The notes: generated from the letters alone by a model not told the origin. A stretch of 64,000 nt of DNA from Mesostigma viride (GCA_009746045.1 RPFO01000231.1:1981840-2045839), one strand, 5' to 3'. Counted from the first letter of the stretch, positions 10,166 through 21,362 are shown. Translations and numbers: made by a program.

Positions 10166-11105
10166 CAAAATTGTCTGACAGCTCCTGTAATTTTTCACCT
10201 AATGCGCAACAAATTGCGTCCAGAGGGAACTTCTTAATGTGATTGGCGTTGTCCCTCAAAATCTCATTAATCTTCATTCTCTATAGCGTTTGTTGTATGC
10301 AGGGCTATGGGGCAGCTTCGTCTTCCAAAATTAATTAATTACATTCATGCATGCACGCGAGCCGCCTTTTTTTTTAATTTTGGATCCATTCGACCAACCC
10401 GCGGGCCAGTACTTGGCAATTACGAGTGCCAAGTCCCGAGTCGGCCCGTATCTTTGATTCGTATACATTATACTGCATTCGTACGGCGTCAGTACCGAAA
10501 TTTTGGGTCGTACGGTGCAGTACCGGCGCGGCATCGAATTCGAGACTCGGGACAATTTGCCGAAGTCCCTAACACTAGCTAGGCAAAAGGGGCCTGCCAC
10601 GCTAGTGCACAGGCCAAACTACTTGTCCAATCGCCAAACAAATTAAATAGGCGTGTCACTGAGGCTCGTTGAGTAGATGAACATGTCCAAAACCGTGCAC
10701 TAATTAATTATTCCCGTGGCATATACATGCACTACAGTACGGTAAATTTACGTACGTCCAAAAATGGGTCTGCCACGAAAGTGCACAGATCGAAAAACCA
10801 CCTGTCCACTTGTCAAATAAATTATACAGGCGTGTCAGGCTCATTGAGTAGATGAACCAATGAATGCTCACATGCAAAAAACTGTTAATTAATTAGTTAA
10901 TTAATTCCGTCATCAACATGCCATAAAAGTTGTACGGTAAGTTTGCTATCTAGCAGAGACAAAGGTACAAAGGCAAGGGCCTATCTGCAAACGTCAAAGG
11001 GCTATTTATCGAAGGCCCAGCATCATCATAAGGTGTCTAGAACACATAGACAACCTTGTCATCAATCTTCTCCTTCTTCACCACTGGCTCCTTGGCAGGT
11101 GGGGG
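10166..11105. other. Intergenic with ~170-bp tandem duplication
   Basis: Two diverged copies of a ~170-base unit lie at about 10590-10757 and 10766-10940 (shared blocks include GGCGTGTCA and TTGAGTAGATGAAC). A short inverted repeat AGTCCCGAGTC / GACTCGGGAC lies at about 10432 and 10549. No gene recognised. Confidence 0.5.
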
Positions 11106-11806
11106 TGTCGCGTTTGCGTGCAACTGTCTCCGGCATCACTATATGTCCTGGCCATTCAGCTTTTGGGAACCCCAGGTGAGCTATAAAGCTGAAATGCCTG
11201 GCCTGGTCCCATGCACATGCAGCTGCAACATCTTTGGGAGACGTAGGTCACTGCCATATATGTATCAATTAAAGAATGAGCAGACGCTTACCATGCGTCG
11301 CTCTAGACCCCCGTTGATTGGCCACGAATTAACTGACCATCTAAGGACGCCTATTGAGATGTATCCCTCTGCTCTAGAAACTGATAGCATCGTGACTTGT
11401 CTCATGAATAAATAAGATGGTTCACAGCTGCAACTTGAATTGCACTTTTTAATTAATTATATTGGTAGTCGACCTTGTACAATCACATCCGCAATTGTGT
11501 TGCTCACGACTGAGGACGAACACACCCTACACAAGGAAACGGATGTCAACAAGCCTTGCCTCTGACAAGATGTGAGGACAAACGAAGGCTCGACATGAAG
11601 GTACATGAAAGAGACTACACGCTGCCGGTGTCTCTTTCCCACACATGTAGTCAAGCCCACACGAGTCACCAAAGCAACACACGCTTGACACACGTTTGTC
11701 AGAACACGATAAACGTTTGTCGTGATTCCTGACACAACAAAACCGCATTCCAGAAATGCCGTCCTGACATTTTCATGCACCACACATAATTAAGAGCATC
11801 TAAAAA
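11106..11806 (+). repeat. Dispersed repeat, uninterrupted copy
   Basis: This ~700-base sequence is repeated at 20527-23428, where it is split by two insertions (20683-21362 and 21836-23365). Shared blocks include GCATCACTATATGTCCTGGC, ACCATGCGTCGCTCTAGACC and AAAACCGCATTCCAGAAATG. Because this copy is continuous it gives the empty sites for both insertions. No coding function seen. Confidence 0.85.
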
Positions 11807-11842
11807 CTGGCATCATGGCAAACTAAAATTGCCGCCACACTG

Positions 11843-12315
11843 AGTTAGAATGCGGTGGGATATATTGCTTGAGAACACTGTAAGCTGTGAGCAATGAATT
11901 GCTTGGTTCATTAGAAAATAGGTTTACCCTTTATCAACGTTCCTCTCACCGGCTGCGCCGCCAGTGACCGTTGGGTGCAGACCGTTGGCCCGAGGCCGCA
12001 CGATGACAGGTAGCTGCCTAGTCACTGCATCGTGCGATCACAAATCAATGCACGCTGCAGTACGGTCCCTATCTAGGATACTCTAGTACCGTCCAATGAC
12101 AGGACACTACGTATACTGGGTACTGACATCTGTCACGTACCTCAGTACCCAAAGTACCTATCTAGGGAAACGTATGCGACTCGACTAGCATCCCTATCTG
12201 CATAGCCCACGTGGTATTTATATTCACATACCAACGTGGGTTTACAAGGCTTATTCATACGTTGTATTCACAATGCCTTTGAGACTTAGTCTACAGCAAA
12301 GCATGGAGACTAACT
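11843..12315 (-). repeat. 3' LTR of element A
   Basis: 473 bases, near-identical to 19024-19495. Ends are the inverted hexamers AGTTAG and CTAACT. The next 5 bases outward (CACTG) match the other flank of the element. Just inside the LTR the minus strand has an A-rich purine stretch (AAGAAATAAATAATAAAACA) that may serve as polypurine tract, though it is not clean. Confidence 0.95.
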
Positions 12316-12689
12316 CCAGTATTGTTTTATTATTTATTTCTTAATGCAGGTCTGCACCCCCAACATTATTGTTATTGTTTTTAAGTTGATTAGGGGTACA
12401 AAAGAGACATGGCTGGTTGAGCCAGGTTGGTTACAGCTGGCTGTTCTGGCCAGGTGTTATATTGCACATTAAATAAGGTGTACACAGCTGGCTGGTTTGG
12501 CCAGGTACTGAAGCACACATTAAGTAAATGGATACAAAGCTTGTGTCCTCAAGCTGCAAATGGATACAAATCTGACCTAGCCAGCACTCACACCCCACAA
12601 CGAATGTGTTGAATTTTATGGCGCCCAGCAGCTATCGCTGTGGTAAGGGGGTGTGGTGGTTGTGTACTGTGCTATGGCCAGTCATTTAT
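12316..12689 (-). other. Element A 3' untranslated segment
   Basis: Between the RNase H stop and the 3' LTR. Contains a loose repeat of a ~60-base unit with GGCTGGTTTGGCCAGGT-like blocks (about 12408-12510). No coding sequence. Confidence 0.6.
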
Positions 12690-14917
12690 TCAAACACTGA
12701 CTCTGATATCATAGGGGTTCATGTTCTGAAAGAGGAGCTGGTACTGTTGGCCAGCAGCATCCCGCAGCTTCGTGAGAGCGTCTGCTGGGTTGTCCTCATC
12801 ATCCACATGAGTCCAGCTGGAAAAATAGGTGGCCTCCTGTTTGAGGATCACCCAATCCAGTCAGTGTGGACAGCAGCAGAAACAGATTTCTTGGTTAGAA
12901 AACTGATCACAGATTGGCTGTCAGTATAGAGATGTGAGATGACATTGCATGTGCTGCCTGCCTGGGTTTGTAGCCAGGTGAGCATGTGCTGCAGGGAACG
13001 AGCATGCAATGCAGCAGACACCACAGCACGACATTCAGCTGAGTTGCTGCTGCCAGGTTTTCTGCGGTGTAGCCTGCTGTACCAGGAAGTGAGGGACATG
13101 TAATCTGACCTGTTGGTGAGAAAAAACAGCCCTGATTCCCGTGCCCCCATCTGATTGATTGTTCTGCTCTCCATGGAGCTGTCCATGACACATTGGATGT
13201 GGATGTCTTCCATCAGATTCAGGCCATGGAGGATGAGGGGGGGACAGTCATTGACCAACTTCCTGATGTGACTGCATTTGATCTTGACTAGAACATCATG
13301 GGTGACCCTGCTGATGACAGCTAAGGGAGCCCCACAGATGGCTGACCACCACCCCAGTTTGCCCTGAACAGTGGCACACATATGTAAGGGGAGGTAGTTG
13401 TCCTGCAGCAGATCTAGACAATCTTGGATATATTCTGCAGGAGGGGAGAGAGAGCAGACCCACTGATCTGGCTGCCTATGCAGCTGCAACATGATGCCAC
13501 AGAACTGGATGGGGGTTGTGCTCAATTCCACCTGTTTGCCAATCTCATATGATTCCTGGACCTGCTGAATAAAGGTTTCCACCTCAGCTCTAGGCCCACA
13601 AATGAGTTGGTCATCTCCATGCCACACAAAGAACAGCAGTCCAGAGGGGGTGGGTACAACAAAAAAGCATGGGTCCAGGTCATCATACGTGGCCTTGAGC
13701 TTTTTGAATACTTCCTCTGCTGAGTCTCTGAAAATTTTTGGGGCACTGACAAGCCCTTCCACCCCAATGTTGATGATAAGGTGGGGCTCATCAATATAAG
13801 GTTTCCACACAGCTGGGGTGTCTACCACGTACACCTTCCCTTTCCACACAGATTCAGCCTTTTCTGGGTCCCCCCTGAGGAAGGCCCTTTTAATATCAGT
13901 GGCTTTGCAGACATAGTCTTGGCCTGCATTGAGGTTGTGGAGGAAGAGGGAGAGCATGATCCTGAGTGAGGTTTGTTGCAGCCCAGGTGTGTATGTTTCC
14001 CCTTTTGGCAGTGTGGAGGTCCCCTTTAATTCTGTGACACATGGTCTGGCATGGAAGATTGGGGAGCCCACTTTTTGTGGTTTTTGTTTGAGAACAAATT
14101 TTAATCTGAGCTTTTTGGCTCCCTCTGGCACGTCCCATGAAGGGGTGACAGGCGGTTTGTATTGAGGGTTTTTGGGGTTGGGCAGGACCCATTCCTGCCT
14201 GGCTTGGTGGACAATGGCCATCAGCCACTTGGTAAACCCTTTTTGTGTTTTGCATTCTTGTATGACGTGGGAGATTTGGTGGGGTGAGTGCATGGCTATG
14301 TCCCACTTACCCAGCCCAAAGGCTGAGGGATGGAGGAACTGGCTGTGCACTAACTTGTCCAGATCAGGGATCTCCCCTGGTGCATACTGAGTGTTGACTG
14401 CCTTGATGACAGCATCCATACCAGGGACAATACTGGAGAGAGGGATTTTAAAGTGGTCCAGAGGAACTGCACCCACCCCTGTGACACTGAGCTCATTAGC
14501 TGAGATAAGCACCCCAGGATAGGATACAAAAGGTTCCCCCAACAAGGTGTTACCAGAGTACCCCTCCACCACCTGGAAGGGTGTCTGAATACCAAGTATA
14601 GGGAGCATCACTTGTCCCACTACATCCAGTGAGCTTTGGCCTGAGAAATCCTGCACCCGTGCCCAAAATGAAGGTGCAATCTCAAGACCAGGGATGGCTT
14701 GTGCACTGATCACACTGACCTGTGCCTGAGTGTCTATTGCCAGGGTCCAGGGGTCCTGACTAGTGCACACAGCTGAGACTTTTGCCAACCCTGCGGCCAC
14801 AGCAGCTTGTTGCTTATGTGACCTGTGTAATGCTTGCAAGGCGACTGCCAATCTTGACCTCAGAGCGGGAGGGTTGGCAGACAATTTGGTGCCTTGGGGC
14901 TGAGCTAATGCTTCCAA
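12690..14917 (-). CDS. Element A protease, reverse transcriptase, RNase H
   Basis: The frame opens around 14950. A retropepsin-like domain comes first: IDTQAQVSVI (residues 61-70 from 14917) and LLGEPF (125-130). The catalytic triad D-T-G is D-T-Q. The reverse transcriptase follows: DIKRAFLRGD (341), VEGLVSAPKIF, DPCFFV, and VWHGDD (431-436) in place of the copia YVDD. RNase H blocks are MDSSMES, SWYSRL, SAECRAVV and LYTDSQSVI. The continuous frame stops at 12848; one base shift near 12860 leads into a frame containing EDNPADALTKL that ends at 12690 and aligns with the C-terminus of element B. So the pol is intact in domain content but broken at one or two sites. Confidence 0.88.
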
Positions 14918-14937
14918 CCCAGCTACCTCGTGCCTGG

Positions 14938-16520
14938 TTAAGCAATCCCCAGGTTGTGAAGTGGGCCTGGCTTCACTGAGGGTGGAAGGTTCACAGAGGG
15001 TGCTGTGGTGCTGTCAACAGCAGTAATTGGTGGCTCAGAGCTACTGCTGGGCATGCTGGAGTTGCCAGATAGAAGTAGTGAGTCCATGCTTAAAGACTCT
15101 TCCCCAGGCACGTCTGCCATGGGAGAATAATACTTCTTAATTCTATGACAGCTCACCCTGTGACGCTTCCCATTGATATTGTGCTTGACCTCCACGGTCT
15201 TGCTGTTTTTGGTAAATCCACGGATGGTAACTGGACCTAGCCAAGTTCCAACCTTACCAAAGCTGTTTTCCTTGTAATAGAGAACTTGATCACCTTTTTG
15301 GAATACTGGCCTGGAATGGGTTTTATCTTTTTCTGCCAGTTTTGCTGAGGTTTGTGCACGTGCAGTGTTGTACAGTGCTATCACCTCTGGGGGATATACA
15401 CCTGCCTGCAGGCCTGCTGGGATTACTTCACCCCACGTGGCATGCAAGACAGGTCTCATGTTTAGGGTTGTGCACATTTCATGACACCAGAGTGCCCTGT
15501 CACAATAGACCCCTGAAGTAGCATCCTTGGAAGGATTTTTGGCTAGTAGGGTTTTGACAGATCTGATGGTTCTTTCAATGACCCCCTGACCCTCATGATC
15601 TTCCAGCCCAGCAATCTCTATTGCTTCACACCCTTCCAGGTCAGTCAGACAAGAAAATTGTTGATCAAGCAAAATTCTGTCAACTGGGTAGAATCTGGGT
15701 AAAGCAATCATGAGTGCAACACGTAGCTGCCCTGCAGACATGCCAGGTAGGGGTTCCATTACTGTGAACCTGGACCATGAGTCTTTTAGGATCAGGTAGG
15801 GTTGGACATCTTTGTTGATGTGCATCACATCCCCCACTATCATGCCCCTATTGGTGGAAGGAGTTGCAGTATGCCATTTTTGAGGTTTGGGGCTATTGAA
15901 CTGACATTCTTGACAGTGTTGTCTAGCCAGTTTTACTGCATTCCTGAGTTGTTTTCCCATGCTACTACCCCCCAGCCGTCTGGCCAGTTCCTCAGCCACT
16001 GTTTCATGACCCATGGCTAGGTGCAGCTGATGAGCAAGCTCCTTGATATCTATGGAGTTGTCAACAGTAGGGGTTAGTGCTTTTATGTAAGGTTCCAGAA
16101 CAGGGTGTTGGGAGGACAGTAAGGTTGCTGCCTCAAAATCAATTATGCCCTGGTTGCCATCCCCAATGGTAATGAGATCATCATCCTCAGAGTACATAAG
16201 GTGAGTGAACTCACATTGATTTGGGTAGCGAGGCCTGTTGCAACGGCTGCCTGGAGGCCCCAGGGGATGACGTGCGTGCCAGCAGCCCGGGCAGAGATCC
16301 ACCCCGTTGGCCAGGGAGTCGTTGTTGGGGCAGTTGTGCCGTGCGTGCCCTCGTTGGAAGCACCTCAGGCACCTTATGGACCCCCCAGGGTTGCCAGGCT
16401 GGTTGTTGTTGTTGTTGTTGTTGTTTCCCTGCTGGGACCGGTTCTGGCCCTGCTGGGACCTGTTGTTGTTGTTGTTTTGGCCCTGTTGGGACCTGTTGTT
16501 ATTGTTGCCCTGCTGGGACC

Positions 16521-16554
<34 letters not shown>

Positions 16555-16575
16555 GGGGTTGCCATGCAGGGGCAC
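14938..16575 (-). CDS. Element A zinc knuckle and integrase
   Basis: 545 residues from the first start codon, though the true product is likely continuous with gag. Asn-rich runs are followed by a CCHC knuckle (C69-x2-C72-x4-H77-x4-C82). The integrase has its zinc-binding part (HQLHLAMGH then CQEC) near residues 160-210, first Asp in GDVMHINKD, second in LLDQQFSC, Glu in GQGVIER, and a C-terminal DNA-binding part with KGDQVLYYKENSFGKVGTWL. The D-E spacing (about 29 residues) is a little shorter than usual for copia. No D-T/S-G protease motif lies between knuckle and integrase, where copia normally has it. The stop at 14938 is followed by an open +1/-1 frame leading into the protease, so another frame break lies near 14950. 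Confidence 0.85.
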
Positions 16576-17777
16576 ACGGTGCCACGTGTTGCCACGCCCC
16601 TGAGAGCCACTGCCCCCTTGGTGGGAGGACTTGTGGGTCTTGGGTGCCCCCCCTGGCTGGCCTGCCCCTTGCGTTTGTGGCCTTGGACACCCTGGACCTT
16701 GGGGTCCTGGGCCTGGTTGTTGCCAGTACCCAGGGGGTCCACTGCCTCCTCGATATAGAGCATGGCAGCTCTGAAGTTGTCCCAGAGGGACTTGAGGCCT
16801 GTAAGCAGGGTAGCCAGGACAGAAGGTTGCAAATTAGCTTTTGTTAGCCAGGTGTGGATGAGATACCTTGGTTGGAGCTTGAGAAGCTCAAGGTCTTTCT
16901 CAATCATTACCCTGTATGTTTTTGCATCCCCAGAGAGGTTATTCTTGTTCACCTTATATGCAGCAAGCCAGTTGAAACGTTCTACTGCTTCCATGTGGTT
17001 ATTGGTAAGCACTAGCTGTTTCAGATCAGTGATAAAGGTAGGCCACTGTTCAATGGCTGCTTCAGGTGTCAGGGTACGTTCCTGATAGGTTTGAATCAAT
17101 GCTCTGATTGCAGGAGATGATTGATGGAATGTGGAGGAGGCCCTGAGAGCCTTAAACTGATGTCTAAGGTTAAGACCTTCCATCCCATACTCCAAAGCAA
17201 AAACAAATTGCTTAGCTTGTTCAACAGTGTGACCCTCAGGCAAGCCAGCAATATTGATTTTGGATTCCTTTTTATGAGGGTTAAACACACCTGTGAGAGG
17301 GGGGTTGGCCCTCAAGAAGCTGTCGGTTGCTTGTTGCAGGCGGGTGGGGTCCAGGTTGATGGTCCCCCGCTCATACCGCGACATCAGGGCGCGCAGGCCC
17401 TCGACAGTTTGCAGCTGGTTAGCTGTTAACTGCTGATCTTGCAACGAGGCCAGCTGGGCCTGGAGAATGGCGAGCTGTTCCAGGACATCCCCGCTCCTTG
17501 GGGGGGCCTCAGCAGGCCTGTTGGGTGCCTGTGGCACCTCTGCACCTCCCCCCAGGGCCTCCTGGGGTCCTGGCCACCCCCCCTGGTTTGGGAGGGGGCC
17601 CCAACCCACAGGGCGAACCTGGGGTGGTGGGGGAGGGGGAGGGGGGGTCATGGTGGCCCTGGGGGAGCCCGGGGGTGTCCGGGTAACCCCACTGGGTCCA
17701 GCCCCATCGGTGGAGGGGCGGGCAGGGGTGTCTGCCTCTGCTCTCCTCCTGGCCTCCTCCCGCATGAGACGCTTCAT
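16374..17777 (-). CDS. Element A gag, capsid-like frame
   Basis: 467 residues. After a Pro-rich segment there is a helical region (LEQLAILQAQLASLQDQQLT) and a capsid-like helical domain (near residues 170-345) followed by a basic Gly/Gln/Lys tail; this is the layout of copia gag. The frame ends in a run of Thr encoded by an ACA/CAA-type repeat. The same DNA read in the next frame gives Asn/Gln runs and the CCHC knuckle, so the natural product probably changes frame just before the repeat. A seven-base C run (G on the coding strand) at about 16646-16653 is the likeliest slip site, since the alternative frame looks gag-like immediately after it. Confidence 0.7.
16393..16560. repeat. (GTT)n microsatellite inside gag-pol
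   Basis: Interrupted GTT/TTG runs on the plus strand, read as Asn/Gln in the pol frame and Thr in the gag frame of element A. The runs are separated by copies of CTGCTGGGACC (read RSQQG). Length changes here are frame-neutral only in steps of three. Confidence 0.9.
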
Positions 17778-17859
17778 CTCCTTGCGTACCTCATGCTCCC
17801 GGAGGGCTGCCTGAAAGGCAGCCTCATCCTCGGGTATGTCAGGGAGTGGTCTCCCATGA

Positions 17860-19005
17860 TCATAGCAGGCCGGACTGGACAGTCCGCCTCTTTGCCCTTC
17901 CTCGCCCCAGGGCCAGCAGTCCCTCCTTGTACTGCAGGGGTTGGGGGGGAGAGGGTTTCTTGCTGGTGGTTTCCAGCGGGGGGGCTTCTTCAGCTACCAC
18001 CCCATGTTTGGCCAAGATGGCCTCCGTGACCCTGGCTTGGGTGATGGAGGACATGGTTTTAAAGTGTGCTGACCGAGCAAGCTCGGCCAGGTCTTGACTG
18101 TCCGCATAGTCCATGGGATAGTCAGCATTTTTTAAGAGGTCACGTAACCGCTGGGTGGCCTCGCGGTACGCGTCCGCCATCGCCTGGTGGGTAGCCAGGC
18201 GACGGGCGGCTTCCTCTTCATATTCTTGCCGCTTAGCGGCGAGCCGAAAAGCCGCCTCTCGGCGGACCTCTCGGTCCCGCTGCCGCGCTCGGCGTTCTTC
18301 ATTTGCCACCAGCGCGGCCTGCTCGACCGCCAGGAGCGCTGGGGTAAGATTGATCTCAGTCTCCCCATCGGGGAGACTGGCAGTGTCGGATACCTCATCG
18401 TCGGACATTGGTTGTCCGGCGATGGGTTCCACAGGTTTTCGCACCACCCGTGCGAGTTTAATACTCTCCATGTCCTTCTTCTTGCGAAGAAGGGACGCAG
18501 AGGGTCGCCCAAACGTTAGCTCAATGTGGTTATGTCCCTGGGCGAAAGGGACATTAAGGTTTGATGTGGCGGGACGAAAGGTAATCGTCCCGTCCGGTGC
18601 CACCGAGGCCGTCTGACGGGGCATACGCTCCCGAAGAGATGGCAACGTGGGGCCGGACTGTGGAGCCTCAGTGGGGTTTACCACCGAGGTCTCCGCAGCC
18701 ATGGCCGCGCCAGCCGTGGTTGCGGCTGGGGCGGCCGCCGGAGTCGAGGGTAAGCCGGTCTCCCCGGGGGGAGCCGTCTCGGCCTCCGGCCTCGCAGGGG
18801 AGGGGGGTAGGTCGGTCGGCTTTGCAGCCGCCGTCCCCTCGTCCTGGCAACCATTGTGAGTCTTTTTGTTCTTTTTCTTTTTCTTGGAAATGGCCGCATC
18901 GCCAGCCGGCTTCTTGTTGTTGTCTCTGGGCATCCGCCGATCCTGCCCATCATCATCCTCGTTGTAGGTAAGCTTCTTAGCGACATTCTTGTTCGTGATA
19001 GCCAT
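17860..19005 (-). CDS. Element A gag, first frame
   Basis: 381 residues from ATG at 19005. Rich in Ala, Pro, Arg and Glu: a basic N-terminus with a KKKKKNKK run, then a charged helical stretch near residues 210-300 (many Arg/Glu, likely coiled coil). I see no conserved enzymatic motif; the position directly behind the 5' LTR identifies it as the gag start. The frame ends near 17860, while the frame that encodes PDIPEDEAAFQAALREHE continues into the second gag frame, so one frame shift lies near 17870-17900. That shift may be a mutation, a programmed shift, or an assembly error. Confidence 0.7.
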   Translation of the reverse strand: MAITNKNVAKKLTYNEDDDGQDRRMPRDNNKKPAGDAAISKKKKKNKKTHNGCQDEGTAAAKPTDLPPSPARPEAETAPPGETGLPSTPAAAPAATTAGAAMAAETSVVNPTEAPQSGPTLPSLRERMPRQTASVAPDGTITFRPATSNLNVPFAQGHNHIELTFGRPSASLLRKKKDMESIKLARVVRKPVEPIAGQPMSDDEVSDTASLPDGETEINLTPALLAVEQAALVANEERRARQRDREVRREAAFRLAAKRQEYEEEAARRLATHQAMADAYREATQRLRDLLKNADYPMDYADSQDLAELARSAHFKTMSSITQARVTEAILAKHGVVAEEAPPLETTSKKPSPPQPLQYKEGLLALGRGRAKRRTVQSGLL

Positions 19006-19023
19006 GGTAGCAAATAAAATTCA

Positions 19024-19495
19024 AGTTAGAATGCGGTGGGATATATTGCTTGAGAACACTGAAGCTGTGAGCAATGAATTGCTTGGTTCATTAGAAAATA
19101 GGTTTACCCTTTATCAACGTTCCTCTCACCGGCTGCGCCGCCAGTGACCGTTGGGTGCAGACCGTTGGCCCGAGGCCGCACGATGACAGGTAGCTGCCTA
19201 GTCACTGCATCGTGCGATCACAAATCAATGCACGCTGCAGTACGGTCCCTATCTAGGATACTCTAGTACCGTCCAATGACAGGACACTACGTATACTGGG
19301 TACTGACATCTGTCACGTACCTCAGTACCCAAAGTACCTATCTAGGGAAACGTATGCGACTCGACTAGCATCCCTATCTGCATAGCCCACGTGGTATTTA
19401 TATTCACATACCAACGTGGGTTTACAAGGCTTATTCATACGTTGTATTCACAATGCCTTTGAGACTTAGTCTACAGCAAAGCATGGAGACTAACT
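19024..19495 (-). repeat. 5' LTR of element A
   Basis: 472 bases, matching 11843-12315 apart from one missing T. As the 5' LTR on the minus strand it should carry the element promoter; the gag ATG (19005) is only 18 bases downstream of its inner end, so the leader is very short. I do not recognise a tRNA primer-binding site there. Confidence 0.95.
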
Positions 19496-19500
19496 CACTG

Positions 19501-20526
19501 CCCGTTTTATCTGGCACAAATCGAAGCATTCTTCTGTCCAGGACATATCTAGTAATGAGTGCCGAACGACCAAACCTGAAGGACCGTCGCAGCATATAAT
19601 ATCTTTCACACGATCTGCACTAATTCACCCGTGACTGGCGACGCAATCGACGTACGCTTCAAATGACACGTGTGAAGGGTTGTCGTAAGCTGCGGCATCT
19701 GTGCCATAATAAGAGGTAGCCAGGTTGAAATCCTGCCAGAAACACAATCGAAGCCTAGGCTCCACCACGCCCTTTAATTCCTAATTCCTGGACAACCCAC
19801 ATAACGTTGCCCAGGACCTGTCTCAACCAAGTCCTGACTGTGCGTCGCGCCTATATTGCCTGAGCGCCCACGCTATTCCAAGCATAGCCTAACCAGCGCA
19901 TCTCAGTGTCCCAATAACTACTTGTGTGCTGATTCTGTCGGACGCAACTCCATGCGTAACTCACGCACTGGCAGCGTCCCTATGCTGACTGGTCCCGATG
20001 TGGTCTGTTGCTATCAACAAGACCTATACTGCATTACTGCCGATAATACCATTCCAACCCTTGTCACCCGTAGTGACCTGTCGCATAGCTATTGCCTGCA
20101 CCAAGATGAAATTAAGTGCGTGCTTAGCTTACCGACTTCCACGCATAGCATCGCTATCAAACGACCTGCTTCACAGCAATTCCTGCATTGCGTCCTTTGG
20201 CAATCATACCCCAAGCCTGGCTACCTAGGGTCTGTTACGACACGGACATTCACAACACAAAAGAGTATCGGCAGTGCCCTTGGCCCGATATGGTATCTTG
20301 TTGAGTCGACTGGCATTGGAACCATTGGTATCCGGGGTTAATGCCACAACCCCCTGACGTTGAACTGCTTCAGCGCTACAACGTCTCCGTAAGTGTTTCC
20401 CACACCAGTTGTCTATATTGCGCAAGCATTCTTGGCTACCGTATCCATGGCAGCACCGAGCGAACCGCCATCGCTATAATGTATCCTCGCTGTGTGCGGA
20501 TGATCTAGCTCACGGACGTGACAGCT
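19501..20526. other. Unassigned segment right of element A
   Basis: Unique-looking sequence that would have been continuous with the DNA left of 11838 before element A inserted. It contains one 160-codon frame (19856-20341) that opens at TTG and shows no recognisable domain, so I do not call it a gene. Confidence 0.4.
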
Positions 20527-20682
20527 GTCGCGTTTGCGTGCAACTATCTCCGGCATCACTATATGTCCTGGCCATTCAGCTTTTGGGAACCCCAGGTGAG
20601 CGATAAAGATGAGATGCCTGGCCTGGTCCCATGCACATGCAGCTGCCACATCTTTGGGAGACGTAGGTCACTGCCATATGTA

Positions 20683-21362
20683 TCAACTCCCCCCCTCGCT
20701 CGCGACCGGCCCCATCACGAAGACAGCGATCGTACCAAGACAAGGGCAGCGGTGACCGCAGTCAAGCTGCGGGAGGTAAACTGCGCAGCGGTGCACACTG
20801 GACAAAACCAATCCCCCGCTCCGGAATGCTGGTGACCACTGGCTGCAAACACTGCATGTGCCAACCACAGTTACACTGATCACACAATAACATGGACTCC
20901 GCCTGATCGACCCGGTGACAAACCTGACACTGGGCGTCCTTGACTCGGCGAGACGTGTGGGGGTGTAGTTCATGGACCAAGTTGGGCAGCGAGCAGGGAC
21001 TGAGATTGCTGAGGTTGTCAGTCGTACGGCTCCCGTCGGCGCCCTCCAAAATTGCCACTCCCGATGGTTTGATAGCCACAATGCGCAAAATGTTGGGCCC
21101 CGCCTCCACATCCAAAATGTTCTTCAGCTGAGTGCGCAGGAAAACATACTGCCCTGGCCTAAACCGCAGCTGGCGAGCCATGTATGCGCCCCCCCGGCGC
21201 TGAGCGTAGCGCAGGGAGTCCCTACGCTGAGCAATGAACAAGTTGTTCATCGCGATGGGCATGACCTTCTTAAAAGTCTCTGCCCTGGCCAGCACCTCAA
21301 CCAAAAATTGCTGAGCGTTGTCGAAGGCCATGGGTTCGGGGTGCGCAACCTGTGGTTTCATG
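20683..21362 (-). pseudogene. Gypsy-type integrase C-terminus with PHD finger
   Basis: The minus-strand frame (21418-20762) encodes inside the insertion an integrase C-terminal part: NNLFIAQRRDSLRYAQRRGG, then RFRPGQYVFLRTQL and a small beta-type segment (ILRIVAIKPSGVAIL), typical of the region after the catalytic core. It is followed by CQVC-x8-LLCDQC-x4-H-x2-C, a PHD finger (about 20835-20905). Integrase plus PHD finger is known from some algal retrotransposons. No catalytic core, RT or LTR is present, so it is a fragment. Relative to the empty site at about 11261-11272 the inserted DNA lies between TGTATCAA and TAAAGAATGAG. Confidence 0.7.

Larger units (their letters stand above)
11843..19495 (-). 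mobile_element. Complete copia-like LTR retrotransposon (element A)
   Basis: A 7.65-kb element read on the minus strand. The two LTRs (11843-12315 and 19024-19495) differ visibly by a single base insertion near 11881, so the insertion is recent. Each LTR starts AGTTAG and ends CTAACT. A perfect 5-bp target duplication CACTG flanks the element (11838-11842 and 19496-19500). Gene order on the minus strand is gag (two frames), CCHC zinc knuckle, integrase, aspartic protease, reverse transcriptase, RNase H. In Ty1/copia the protease normally precedes the integrase; here it follows it. At least four single-base frame breaks separate the frames. Closest relative in the window is element B at 54134-62196. 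Confidence 0.93.

Noticed and set aside
9932-10198. AP2/ERF-type DNA-binding domain in FTGVRRNNDG
   Set aside because: Only a short GVRR match; the rest of the AP2 pattern (WGRWAAEI, WLGTF) is absent.
19856-20341. 161-codon frame as a gene
   Set aside because: Opens at TTG, no ATG near the start, no domain, and flanked by dispersed repeats.
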